DNA from: an uncultured Paracoccaceae bacterium
Lineage (GTDB): Bacteria > Pseudomonadota > Alphaproteobacteria > Rhodobacterales > Rhodobacteraceae
Length of the DNA: 64,000 nucleotides
Direction: 5' to 3'
NCBI GenBank assembly: GCA_947492475.1
Contig: CANLNM010000007.1
Location: forward strand, 124,001 to 188,000
Shown piece by piece: positions 26,854-35,748 of the stretch; positions within the stretch are counted from its first letter, which is position 1; each line of letters begins with the position of its first letter. The notes beneath the pieces were generated by a model. The model did not search any database, was not told where the DNA came from, and saw only the letters and a list, made by a program, of their open reading frames with translations. The position numbers and the translations under genes were made by a program.

Positions 26854-28653
26854 ATGGAACATACCCTAAAATCTTGGGCACAGGTTGCCCCCCGTTTGGT
26901 CGCCGTCGCAGCGGGTCGCGATGCGGCGGATCTGGTGATCCGCGGCGGCAAAGTTGTGAACGTACAAAGCCGCGAAGTGCTGGACGGTTGGCAGGTGGCC
27001 ATCGCCGATGGTCGATTTGCCTATGTGGGCCCCAATGCGGATCATTGTGTCGGCGCAAACACCGAGGTGATTGAGGCTGACGGTCAATACCTGATCCCCG
27101 GCCTGTGTGATGGGCATATGCATATCGAAAGCGGCATGCTGACCCCGGCGGAATTTGCCGCCGCTGTGATCCCGCATGGCACAACCACGATGTTCACCGA
27201 CCCCCATGAAATCGCCAATGTTCTGGGGTTGGATGGCGTGCGGATGATGCATGACGAAGCCTTGATGCAGCCGGTGAATATTTACACCCAAATGCCATCC
27301 TGTGCGCCCTCTGCGCCGGGATTGGAAACCACCGGGTTTGAAATTTCCGCTGATGATGTGGCGCAGGCTATGGCGTGGCCGGGCATCATTGGGCTGGGCG
27401 AAATGATGAACTTTCCCGGTGTGATCAATGGCGATCCACAGATGCTGGCAGAAATGGCCGCAACCATGAATGCAGGCAAAACCGTGGGCGGGCATTATGC
27501 ATCGCCGGATCGTGGGCCGGCGTTTCATGCCTATGCGGCGGGTGGTGCTGCGGATGATCACGAAGGCACCCGCGAAAGCGACGCCATTGACCGTGTCCGT
27601 CAGGGGATGCGATCGATGCTGCGGCTTGGATCGGCATGGTATGACGTCGAAAGCCAGATCACCGCGGTGACCGAAAAGGGATTGGATCCCCGCAATTTCA
27701 TTCTGTGTACGGATGATTGCCATTCCGCGACGTTGGTCAATGACGGGCATATGAACCGGGTTGTGCGTCACGCGATTGAATGCGGGCTGGACCCGATTGT
27801 GGCGCTGCAAATGGCGACGGTGAACACGGCCACCCATTTCGGTCTGGAACGTGAATTGGGGTCAATCGCGCCGGGGCGTCGTGCCGATGTTATTTTGACG
27901 TCTGATCTGAAAACACTGCCCATTAATGTGGTATATGGACGAGGTCGCAAAATCGCTGAGAATGGCCAGATCACGGTTACCTGCCCCCATTACGATTGGC
28001 CAGACATGGCGCGTCAGACCGTTCGGCTGGGCAAAACCCTGACTGACACCGACTTTGAAATCAAAGCGCCCAATGGGGCCAATGCTGTCACTGCCAAAGT
28101 GATCGGCGTGGTCGAAAACCAAGCCCCCACCAAAGCGCTGACCGCAGAATTGCCGGTGGAGAACACCATCGTCGAAGGGCAGGGGGATACCTGCCAGATC
28201 GCGCTCGTGGAACGACACCGTGCAACTGGTGGCGTGACAAACGGATTTGTCAGCGGCTTTGGCTATCAGGGTCGTATGGCCATGGCCAGCACGGTCGCCC
28301 ATGACAGCCACCATATGATTGTGGTGGGCACGGATCGCGAAATGATGGCGCTGGCGTCCAATCGTCTGGGCGAAGTTGGCGGCGGTATTACCATCTGGAA
28401 AGACGGCGTTGAAATCGCGCTGGTGGAATTGCCCATTGCCGGGTTGATGTCCGACAGCCCTGCCCAACAGGTCGCTGCCAAGGCCGATCAGATGGTCGCC
28501 GCGATGGCGCAATGCGGATGTACGCTGAACAACGCTTATATGCAGCATTCTTTGCTGGCATTGGTGGTGATCCCCGAATTGCGCATATCCGATTTAGGAC
28601 TGGTCGACGTGACCAAATTTGAACTGACCGATTTGTTTGAAGGTGAAGAATGA
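26854..28653 (+). CDS. ade: Adenine deaminase
   Basis: 599 aa. Amidohydrolase superfamily: LIPGLCDGHMHIESGMLTPAEFA (metal-binding HxH), HGTTTMFTDPHEIANVLG, GEMMNFPGVINGD, and a C-terminal half with FVSGFGYQGRMAMASTVAHDSHHM and GGGITIWKDG. It converts adenine to hypoxanthine plus ammonia in purine salvage. The stop overlaps the amn start (ATGA). The pair breaks AMP down to hypoxanthine. Confidence 0.93.
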   Translation: MEHTLKSWAQVAPRLVAVAAGRDAADLVIRGGKVVNVQSREVLDGWQVAIADGRFAYVGPNADHCVGANTEVIEADGQYLIPGLCDGHMHIESGMLTPAEFAAAVIPHGTTTMFTDPHEIANVLGLDGVRMMHDEALMQPVNIYTQMPSCAPSAPGLETTGFEISADDVAQAMAWPGIIGLGEMMNFPGVINGDPQMLAEMAATMNAGKTVGGHYASPDRGPAFHAYAAGGAADDHEGTRESDAIDRVRQGMRSMLRLGSAWYDVESQITAVTEKGLDPRNFILCTDDCHSATLVNDGHMNRVVRHAIECGLDPIVALQMATVNTATHFGLERELGSIAPGRRADVILTSDLKTLPINVVYGRGRKIAENGQITVTCPHYDWPDMARQTVRLGKTLTDTDFEIKAPNGANAVTAKVIGVVENQAPTKALTAELPVENTIVEGQGDTCQIALVERHRATGGVTNGFVSGFGYQGRMAMASTVAHDSHHMIVVGTDREMMALASNRLGEVGGGITIWKDGVEIALVELPIAGLMSDSPAQQVAAKADQMVAAMAQCGCTLNNAYMQHSLLALVVIPELRISDLGLVDVTKFELTDLFEGEE

Positions 28654-30131
28654 ATACTGAAACTGCCCCAGCGATCCACAGCCCTGAATTTGGCGAACAC
28701 GAAGCGTTTAACGACCCGGCCAAGGCGGTTGCGCGGCTCATTGAGCTATACGATGCGGCGACAAAGTTCCTGTGTGAAAAGTTTTCCGATGCGCTGAGCA
28801 ATGGCAATCCGGGTGTGCGGTATCGGGCTTTTTACCCTGAAATTCGCCTGACCACGACCAGCTTTGCCCATGTGGATAATCGGCTGTCCTTTGGGCATGT
28901 GTCCCAACCGGGTGCCTATTCCACCACGATCACCCGCCCCGATCTGTTTGCCCATTATCTGGAACAGCAAATCGGCCTGCTGATCGAAAGCCACCAGATG
29001 CCGGTCTATATCGGCGCGTCCCTGACCCCGATGCCGGTGCATTTTGCCGTGGCCAATGACACCAACCTGTCGGTGCCACAGGACGGGGCCGCGTCGTTCA
29101 CCTTGCGCGATGTGTTTGACGTGCCTGACCTGACCACCACCCATGATGACATCGTCAACGGTTTGGAATTCACCTACGAAGACGGGTCCCATCCTTTGGC
29201 GCCGTTCACCGCTCAGCGCGTGGATTATTCACTGGCGCGGTTGGCCCATTACACCGCCACGGCGGCGGATCATTTCCAAAACCATGTGCTGTTTACCAAC
29301 TATCAATTCTACGTCGAAGAATTCGAAGCCTATGCGCGTGAGCAATTGGATGATCCAAACAGCGGCTATACCAGTTTTGTGGGCACCGGGAATGTTGAGA
29401 TCACCCAAGCGGATCAGGACCTGCCCGTGCCGTCAAAACTGCCACAAATGCCGACCTATCATTTGAAACGCGCCGATGGCGGCGGGATCACGTTGGTCAA
29501 TATTGGCGTGGGGCCTTCGAATGCCAAAACCGCGACGGATCACATCGCGGTTTTGCGCCCGCATGCTTGGGTCATGGTTGGACATTGTGCCGGGCTGCGT
29601 AACACGCAACAGCTGGGTGATTTTGTGCTGGCCCACGCCTATCTGCGCGAAGACAAAGTGCTGGATGATGACCTGCCGGTTTGGGTGCCTGTGCCCGCCT
29701 TGGCAGAAATTCAGATCGCTCTGGAAAATGCGGTGGAAAATGTCACCGAACTGCACGGCTATGAATTGAAACGTTTGATGCGGACCGGGACGGTGGCATC
29801 GGTGGACAACCGGAACTGGGAATTGCGCGAACAAAGCGGCCCGGTTCAGCGGCTCAGCCAATCACGTGCCGTTGCGCTGGACATGGAAAGCGCGACCATC
29901 GCAGCAAACGGGTTTCGGTTCCGTGTCCCCTACGGCACCTTACTTTGCGTCAGCGATAAACCGCTGCATGGCGAACTGAAATTACCCGGTATGGCGTCAG
30001 ATTTCTATAAGACCCAGGTTGCGCGGCATTTGCTGATCGGGATAAGAGCTATGGAAAATCTTCGCGAAATGCCGTTGGAGCGTATCCACAGCCGGAAACT
30101 GCGAAGTTTTGAGGAAACTGCCTTTCTTTGA
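28650..30131 (+). CDS. amn: AMP nucleosidase
   Basis: 493 aa, full length. N-terminal Amn-specific domain (GVRYRAFYPEIRLTT, RPDLFAHYLEQQIGLL) and C-terminal nucleoside phosphorylase-like domain with VGTGNVEITQADQDLP, GPSNAKTATDHIAVLRPHAW and ALDMESATIAANGFRFRVPYGTLLCVSDKPLHGE. It hydrolyses AMP to adenine and ribose 5-phosphate. Translational coupling with ade feeds adenine directly to the deaminase. Confidence 0.95.
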   Translation: MNTETAPAIHSPEFGEHEAFNDPAKAVARLIELYDAATKFLCEKFSDALSNGNPGVRYRAFYPEIRLTTTSFAHVDNRLSFGHVSQPGAYSTTITRPDLFAHYLEQQIGLLIESHQMPVYIGASLTPMPVHFAVANDTNLSVPQDGAASFTLRDVFDVPDLTTTHDDIVNGLEFTYEDGSHPLAPFTAQRVDYSLARLAHYTATAADHFQNHVLFTNYQFYVEEFEAYAREQLDDPNSGYTSFVGTGNVEITQADQDLPVPSKLPQMPTYHLKRADGGGITLVNIGVGPSNAKTATDHIAVLRPHAWVMVGHCAGLRNTQQLGDFVLAHAYLREDKVLDDDLPVWVPVPALAEIQIALENAVENVTELHGYELKRLMRTGTVASVDNRNWELREQSGPVQRLSQSRAVALDMESATIAANGFRFRVPYGTLLCVSDKPLHGELKLPGMASDFYKTQVARHLLIGIRAMENLREMPLERIHSRKLRSFEETAFL

Positions 30132-30193
30132 TGGCAAATTCGTCAATTTCCCCAACAAAATGCACGTTTTGCTCTTGCATTGATCTACTATTC

Positions 30194-30211
30194 GTTGTGT
30201 GCATACACAAC
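30194..30211. promoter_or_regulatory. Palindrome in the HU promoter region
   Basis: GTTGTGTGCATACACAAC: 7-bp perfect arms around GCAT, 60 bp upstream of the HU start. TTGCAT/CTATTC-like promoter elements lie just upstream. It is a candidate operator; the regulator is unknown. Confidence 0.45.
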
Positions 30212-30270
30212 ATTGCGTTACATACGCGACATGAGGCCCAAGTGTACGGGCAGTAAGGGAGACTAAAACC

Positions 30271-30558
30271 ATGGCAAAACCCATGACAAAAACACAGTTG
30301 GTTGCCGCTCTGGCCGAAGATCTGGGCAGCGACAAAAAAGCCGCAGCCGCAGCGCTGGACGCAGTCACAAATCTGATCACCCGCGAAGTTTCCGCAGGTG
30401 GCGCAGTGACCCTGCCAGGCGTTGGCAAAATCTATTGCCGCGAACGCCCAGAGCGCATGGTGCGTAACCCTGCCACTGGCGAACAGATCAAAAAAGACGC
30501 AGACAAAGTGGTCAAAATGACCATTGCGAAAGCTCTGAAAGACAGCGTGAACGGCTAA
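30271..30558 (+). CDS. HU-family DNA-binding protein
   Basis: 95 aa. MTKTQLVAALAEDLG, the helical dimer core, then AVTLPGVGKIYCRERPERMVRNPATGEQIKK, which is the beta-arm with the R-NPATGE tip that bends DNA. Basic C-terminal helix MTIAKALKDSVNG. Nucleoid architectural protein; the arm carries one Cys, unlike E. coli HU. GGGAGAC upstream; a terminator follows. Confidence 0.95.
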   Translation: MAKPMTKTQLVAALAEDLGSDKKAAAAALDAVTNLITREVSAGGAVTLPGVGKIYCRERPERMVRNPATGEQIKKDADKVVKMTIAKALKDSVNG

Positions 30559-30583
30559 TCGCCCACGTATTTTGACATTGGAA

Positions 30584-30608
30584 AAGGTCGCCTTTGGGCG
30601 GCCTTTTT
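30584..30608 (+). terminator. Rho-independent terminator after HU
   Basis: 9-bp stem AAGGTCGCC / GGCGGCCTT (one G-U), loop TTTG, then TTTTT. Confidence 0.88.
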
Positions 30609-30719
30609 CGTTTTGTGATCTGTTGTGGTTTGTGTTTCCCCAAAGAATGCGAAAGGGTCGCGCTGATAACCCTGCACGTTGATGGCGTGTGTCCTGATCC
30701 CAGCACAAAGAAGACTTTG

Positions 30720-31595
30720 ATGGATTTCAAATCGGTATTCATGGGCCTGAGCTTTGGCTTGATCTGGGCGTCTGCCTTTACGTCGGCGCGGATCATTGTC
30801 GCCTATGCACCGCCCCTGACGGCCCTGTCGATCCGGTTCTTTCTGGCGGGGATCATTGGCGTGCTGATCGCCAAGGCCATGGGCCAAAGCTGGAACCTGA
30901 CGCGCGGGCAATGGCGGTCTGTGGTGATATTCGGGTTCTGCCAAAACGGGATTTATCTGGGCCTGAATTTTGTCGCAATGCAAAGCATCGAAGCGTCCCT
31001 GGCCGCGATCATTGCCTCGACCATGCCGCTCTTGGTCGCCATGGCTGGCTGGGTCGTGTTCAAAGAAAAGATCAAGCCGATGGGCATCGTGGGTCTGGTC
31101 GCTGGCATGGTTGGGGTCGCGCTGATCATGGGCGCCCGCATGAATGGCGGCGCTGACCTGATGGGGGTGATCCTGTGTGTGATTGCGGTGATTTCGCTGT
31201 CGGTTGCGACGCTGTCGGTGCGATCCGGTGGGGCCGGGGGCAATGTGTTGATGGTGGTTGGGCTACAAATGTTTGTCGGGGCGTTTGTGCTGGCAATTCC
31301 AGCCGCCTTGTTCGAAGATTTTGACGTGATTTGGTCATGGCAATTGATCGCTTCCTTTACCTACACGGTGCTGGCGCCGGGATTGTTGGCGACATTTATC
31401 TGGTTTCTGTTGGTGGGCCGGATCGGGACGGTGCGGGCATCGGTCTATCATTTTGCCACGCCATTTTTCGGCGTGCTGATTGCTTCGATGCTGCTGGGCG
31501 AACGGCTGGGTATATGGGACGTGGTCGGCGTGATCATCATCGCGGGCGGCATTTTGGCGGTGCAATTGTCGAAACAAAGTCCCACGCGGATGTGA
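30720..31595 (+). CDS. DMT/EamA family transporter
   Basis: 291 aa from ATG 30720 (AAAGAAG upstream). The frame is open back to 30594, but that would run through the HU terminator. Ten hydrophobic segments in two EamA repeats: FGLIWASAFTSARIIVAYAP at the start, and ASVYHFATPFFGVLIASMLLGERL near the end. Substrate unknown. Confidence 0.85.
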   Translation: MDFKSVFMGLSFGLIWASAFTSARIIVAYAPPLTALSIRFFLAGIIGVLIAKAMGQSWNLTRGQWRSVVIFGFCQNGIYLGLNFVAMQSIEASLAAIIASTMPLLVAMAGWVVFKEKIKPMGIVGLVAGMVGVALIMGARMNGGADLMGVILCVIAVISLSVATLSVRSGGAGGNVLMVVGLQMFVGAFVLAIPAALFEDFDVIWSWQLIASFTYTVLAPGLLATFIWFLLVGRIGTVRASVYHFATPFFGVLIASMLLGERLGIWDVVGVIIIAGGILAVQLSKQSPTRM

Positions 31596-31652
31596 TCGCA
31601 CGTTGGGGCAATGTGGGCTGACAGGGCGCGTTCTATCCGTCAGGTTGCCCCC

Positions 31653-32366
31653 ATGGATTTGGTGTTTGGATATCTGGCGGGTCTGTTGACCCTGATTAAC
31701 CCCTGCGTGTTGCCGGTGCTGCCGATTGTTTTGGCCAGCGCGTTACAGGCCAGCCGCTGGGGGCCTTTGGCCTTGGCGGCGGGCATGTCGGTGTCGTTTG
31801 TGGCGTTTGGCATGGCCGTGGCGGTGTTTGGTCGCCAAATCGGCCTGTCCCAAGACACGTTGGTTCAGGCTGGGGCCGTGGCGATGATCCTGTTCGGTCT
31901 GGTGATGCTGGTGCCGCGCCTGTCAGAACGGTTTGCCTTTGCGACATCGGGCGTATCGGGTCGGGCGGATCAGGGCATGGATCAAATTGATCGCAGCGGC
32001 TTACCTGGCCAAGCCCTGGGCGGAGCGTTGTTGGGCGCCGTTTGGGTACCGTGCGTCGGCCCCACATTGGGCGGCGCAATCGGGCTTGCCTTTATGGGGG
32101 AAAGCTTGCTTTGGGCGGCGCTGATCATGCTGAGCTTTGCGTTGGGGATTTCCACGATCATCGTTGTGCTGGGCTATGGCGCGCAATCCGCGATCCGCGC
32201 GCGACGTGATACATTGCGCGCCTTGGCGGTTAGGTCCCGGCCCATCATGGCGCTGATTTTCATCTTTGTGGGGCTGGTTTTGCTGTTCCACCTTCATCAG
32301 TATGCCGAAATCTGGCTGCTGGATCATATGCCGGTTTGGCTTCAGGACCTGTCGGTCCGGTTTTAA
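31653..32366 (+). CDS. ccdA: CcdA-like thiol-disulfide transmembrane electron carrier
   Basis: 237 aa from ATG 31653. Six TM segments with the two redox cysteines in LINPCVLPVLPIVLA (TM1) and AVWVPCVGPTLGG (TM4). It carries electrons from cytoplasmic thioredoxin to periplasmic thiol proteins. The next gene, a periplasmic thioredoxin, is its probable partner, separated by 12 bp with AAAGGAG. Confidence 0.88.
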   Translation: MDLVFGYLAGLLTLINPCVLPVLPIVLASALQASRWGPLALAAGMSVSFVAFGMAVAVFGRQIGLSQDTLVQAGAVAMILFGLVMLVPRLSERFAFATSGVSGRADQGMDQIDRSGLPGQALGGALLGAVWVPCVGPTLGGAIGLAFMGESLLWAALIMLSFALGISTIIVVLGYGAQSAIRARRDTLRALAVRSRPIMALIFIFVGLVLLFHLHQYAEIWLLDHMPVWLQDLSVRF

Positions 32367-32378
32367 AGGAGTTGTTTC

Positions 32379-32786
32379 ATGAAACGTCGTGACTTTATTG
32401 CGCTGGGCGCTGCATTGGCCGTCACCCCGGCCATTTTGCGGGCCGCACCGCTGAATTACACACCCGGTTTGGTGCAACAGCATCTGGCCGATGGAGATGT
32501 GGTGTTTTTGGACTTTAAGGCGGATTGGTGCACAACCTGTCGTGCGCAGGAACGTGTTATTCAAAGCCTGAAAGCCGCTGATCCCAGCTATGACGCGGCA
32601 ATCACGTTTATCAATGTGGATTGGGACCAATACGGCGATTCCGAATTGTCGCGTGATCTGAATATTCCGCGTCGCTCAACGCTTGTTGCGTTGAAAGGCG
32701 ACCAGGAACTGGGGCGGATCGTCGCCGGAACAAGTCAGGCGCAGATTCAGGAATTGATGGACATCGCCCGCGCTGCGGCTGGTTGA
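32379..32786 (+). CDS. Exported thioredoxin-fold protein, partner of CcdA
   Basis: 135 aa. The N-terminus MKRRDFIALGAALAVTPAILRA has a twin-arginine-like RRDFI motif, so Tat export is possible. The thioredoxin active site is DFKADWCTTCRAQER, followed by the cis-Pro region NIPRRSTLVAL. It resembles the C-terminal domain of DsbD cut loose. Together with CcdA it would make a two-gene DsbD equivalent reducing periplasmic disulfides. Confidence 0.87.
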   Translation: MKRRDFIALGAALAVTPAILRAAPLNYTPGLVQQHLADGDVVFLDFKADWCTTCRAQERVIQSLKAADPSYDAAITFINVDWDQYGDSELSRDLNIPRRSTLVALKGDQELGRIVAGTSQAQIQELMDIARAAAG

Positions 32787-33449
32787 TCACCAATCTGGGG
32801 CGTCATGCCCCAGCTCAACCGCCAGATTCTGCAAAAACACGCGCAGAACTTTGGCGCGTTTCTGGGCCAAGTCGCGCCCCGTTTTGGTCTGCATAGTGTC
32901 CGGCAGGCGCAGCAGTTTCGCCTTAAAATGATCCACGGCGAATTGGCTGTCATCCAGCGGGCGCTGGGTGGCAAACGGGTCCGGCTCGTCAAATAGCGGC
33001 CTGTTCAGCCCGCCGGACACTGCAAAACATCGCGCCAATCCAATCGCGCCAAGGGATTCGATGCGATCCGCGTCTTGTAAAATACGGGCCAGCGGCGTGT
33101 CACAGGGGATATTGGCGGAAAAGCTGTGGGCGGCGATGGCGTGTTGGATCGCTGCGATCTTCTCAGGATCAAAGCCTTGATCCAATAGGATCGGTTGCGC
33201 CGCCGATGCAGACATCTGGGACGCACGAGCGCGGTCCGGATGATCCTTGGGCAATGTCACCAGATCATGCAGATAGGCGGCGGCCATCAAGGCGGGTAGA
33301 TCGTCAAAGTTTTCGCCAGCGGCGATGTGTTTTGCGTTCAACCACACGCGATCCGCATGGGCCACGTCATGTGCAGCGTCACTGTCCGCGCCATGACGCG
33401 CCAAAACATCTCGCAGCGCTGCTTGCAATGCTTCAGCCGATTGGGCCAC
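32787..33449 (-). CDS. HD-domain phosphohydrolase
   Basis: 220 aa. [35 protein letters not shown] (HD) and [18 protein letters not shown] (the second Asp) give the H...HD...D metal site of the YedJ/YfdR-like HD family. Cytoplasmic, substrate unknown, probably a nucleotide. Its start overlaps the end of aroC by 17 bp, so the two are co-transcribed. It abuts the convergent thioredoxin stop. Confidence 0.87.
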   Translation of the reverse strand: MAQSAEALQAALRDVLARHGADSDAAHDVAHADRVWLNAKHIAAGENFDDLPALMAAAYLHDLVTLPKDHPDRARASQMSASAAQPILLDQGFDPEKIAAIQHAIAAHSFSANIPCDTPLARILQDADRIESLGAIGLARCFAVSGGLNRPLFDEPDPFATQRPLDDSQFAVDHFKAKLLRLPDTMQTKTGRDLAQKRAKVLRVFLQNLAVELGHDAPDW

Positions 33450-34536
33450 GAACGCCCCCGGTTTGCCCTCGATCCAGCAACAGATGGTCCAGTATCACCG
33501 ACGCCATCATCGCTTCGCCCACAGGCACAGCGCGGATACCGACACAAGGATCGTGGCGTCCTTTGGTGACGACCTCGATTGGGGTGCCATCTTTGCGGAT
33601 GGATTTGCGTGGGCTCAGGATTGATGACGTTGGTTTCACGGCAAAGCGCACAACGATGTCCTGTCCTGTGCTGATCCCGCCAAGGATCCCACCGGCATGG
33701 TTGGACGCATATTGCGGGCCGTTTTGCCCCATGAAAATTTCGTCTGCATTGTCACGGCCCGTTAGGGCAGCGGCGGCCATGCCTTCGCCAATTTCCACAC
33801 CTTTGACGGCGTTGATCGACATCATCGCAGCGGCCAGATCCGTGTCTAACTTGCCATAAACCGGTGCGCCGATGCCTGCGGGGACGTTGCGCGCGACGAC
33901 TTCGATCACGGCACCGACCGAATTGTGGTCATCCTTGCGCAGCCATTGCAGGTACTCTTCCCATTCTGATGCAGCATTTGCGTCGGGGCACCAGAAATCG
34001 TTCTGCGCGATGGTTGCCCAGTCAAACCGATCCCGGTCGATCTTTTTCTCGCCCATCTGGGTCATGTAACCGGTGATTTCTACATTGGGCGCCAGCGCTT
34101 TGATCGCTTCGCGGGCCACACCGCCGGCGGCCACACGGGACGCGGTTTCGCGCGCCGAGGATCGCCCGCCGCCCCGTGGATCGCGAATGCCGTATTTCTG
34201 CCAATAGGTGATATCAGCGTGACCGGGGCGGAATGTCTGTTCGATGTCGCCGTAATCTTTGGACCGTTGATCGGTGTTGCGGATCATCAGCTGGATCGGC
34301 GTGCCGGTGGTCGTGTCATTATAGACGCCCGACAGGATTTCGACCGCATCCGGTTCATTGCGCTGCGTGGTGTTTTTGTTCTGACCGGGGCGGCGTTTGT
34401 CCAGCCAGTGCTGCAACATATCCGCGCGCAGCGGCACACCTGGCGGACAGCCATCAACCGTCGCACCCAATGCGGGCCCATGGGATTCACCCCACGTGGT
34501 TACACGAAATAAATGTCCATAGCTGTTCAGGCTCAT
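33433..34536 (-). CDS. aroC: Chorismate synthase
   Basis: 367 aa, full length. All three family signatures are present: [18 protein letters not shown], the [18 protein letters not shown] block with FMN/EPSP-binding arginines, and a C-terminal [19 protein letters not shown]. It converts EPSP to chorismate, the last shikimate step, using reduced FMN. The promoter region is shared with the divergent thi operon. Confidence 0.96.
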   Translation of the reverse strand: MSLNSYGHLFRVTTWGESHGPALGATVDGCPPGVPLRADMLQHWLDKRRPGQNKNTTQRNEPDAVEILSGVYNDTTTGTPIQLMIRNTDQRSKDYGDIEQTFRPGHADITYWQKYGIRDPRGGGRSSARETASRVAAGGVAREAIKALAPNVEITGYMTQMGEKKIDRDRFDWATIAQNDFWCPDANAASEWEEYLQWLRKDDHNSVGAVIEVVARNVPAGIGAPVYGKLDTDLAAAMMSINAVKGVEIGEGMAAAALTGRDNADEIFMGQNGPQYASNHAGGILGGISTGQDIVVRFAVKPTSSILSPRKSIRKDGTPIEVVTKGRHDPCVGIRAVPVGEAMMASVILDHLLLDRGQTGGVRGPIG

Positions 34537-34628
34537 GATGCGGGCTCCTTTGGGTTGGGTCTAACGGGCGCGGGCCTTGCTCTCAAGCGGATTTGCTTGC
34601 TCTTGGGACAGAACCATCCTATGCGTGT

Positions 34629-34717
34629 CGCTACCTCGGGGTGCCAGATATGGCTGAGATGTAATCGCGAACCCGTAGAACCTGACCCGGTTAAGACCGG
34701 CGGAGGGAAGGTAATTT
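34629..34717 (+). ncRNA. TPP riboswitch (THI element) upstream of thiBPQ
   Basis: The THI-box pieces are in order: TACCTCGGGGTGCC (P1/P2 start), GGCTGAGATG with the conserved CTGAGA at 34654-34659, then GAACCTGACCCGG, TTAAGACCGGCGGAGGGAAGG split over P4/P5, and the closing AGGTA that pairs with TACCT. It ends about 48 bp before thiB and overlaps no gene. High thiamine diphosphate should switch off transport. Confidence 0.95.
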
Positions 34718-34764
34718 GGATGGTCCAAATGCCCCACTTCCGTCCGGCGCATTTGGAGAATGTT

Positions 34765-35748
34765 ATGAAGCATATTCTGACGAGTGTCGCAGGACTTGCT
34801 CTGATGGCGGGCGCCGCCCACGCAGAGCCCCCTGTTCTGACAGTATACACCTATGACAGCTTTGTGTCCGATTGGGGCCCCGGTCCTGCAATCGAAGCCG
34901 CCTTTGAGGCAGAATGCGCCTGTGATCTGCAATTCGTTGGCGCGGGTGATGGTGCCGCGTTGCTGGCCCGTGTGCAGCTAGAAGGCGACAATACAGATGC
35001 CGATGTTGTTCTGGGCATCGACACCAACCTGACCGCCGCTGCGCGTGAAACAGGTCTGTTTGCCCCCCATGGCGTGACCGCTGATCTGGACCTGCCGATC
35101 GAATGGTCGGATGCTGAATTCCTGCCCTATGACTGGGGTTATTTCGCATTTGTTTCGACCGAAGGCGTCGAAGCCCCGGCATCATTGACCGAACTGGCAG
35201 TGAGCGATCTGAAAATCGTGATCCAGGATCCGCGGTCCTCGACCCCCGGTCTGGGGCTGGTCCACTGGGTCCAAACCGCCCATCCCGATGACAGCCAAGC
35301 CATTTGGGAAGCGTTGGCAGACAATGTCGTCACCGTGACGTCCGGCTGGTCCGAAGCCTATGGCCTGTTTCTAGAAGGCGAAGCCGACGCGGTTTTGTCC
35401 TACACCACGTCGCCCGCCTATCACCTGATCGCAGAAGAAGATTCCGGCAAAGTCGCTTGGGCCTTTGACGAAGGACACTACATGCAGGTCGAAGTGGCCG
35501 GTAAAATCGCCCAGACGGATCAGTCTGAACTGGCCGATCAATTCATGGCGTTCATGGTGTCTGAGGCGTTCCAATCGGTGATCCCAACCACCAACTGGAT
35601 GTATCCAGCCGTGACCCCGGCGGAGGGTTTGCCAGACGGGTTTGAAACCCTCGTTCAGCCCGCAACCGCGCTGTTGCTGTCCCCAGAGGACGCCGCCGCA
35701 ACACGGGCAGATGCGATTGAGGAATGGCGCGCAGCGTTGTCTCAATAA
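34765..35748 (+). CDS. thiB: Thiamine/TPP ABC transporter, periplasmic binding protein
   Basis: 327 aa from ATG 34765 (GGAG upstream, after the riboswitch). Signal peptide MKHILTSVAGLALMAGAAHA. TVYTYDSFVSDWGPGPAIEAAFEA is the typical ThiB mature N-terminus, with YLP..WGYFAF, SSTPGLGLVHWV and NWMYPAVT further on. It delivers thiamine or its phosphates to ThiPQ. Its 3' end overlaps thiP by 25 bp. Confidence 0.95.
   Translation: MKHILTSVAGLALMAGAAHAEPPVLTVYTYDSFVSDWGPGPAIEAAFEAECACDLQFVGAGDGAALLARVQLEGDNTDADVVLGIDTNLTAAARETGLFAPHGVTADLDLPIEWSDAEFLPYDWGYFAFVSTEGVEAPASLTELAVSDLKIVIQDPRSSTPGLGLVHWVQTAHPDDSQAIWEALADNVVTVTSGWSEAYGLFLEGEADAVLSYTTSPAYHLIAEEDSGKVAWAFDEGHYMQVEVAGKIAQTDQSELADQFMAFMVSEAFQSVIPTTNWMYPAVTPAEGLPDGFETLVQPATALLLSPEDAAATRADAIEEWRAALSQ

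Noticed and set aside
26866..27837. 323-residue minus-strand frame
   Set aside because: Antisense to ade; His/Arg-rich shadow.
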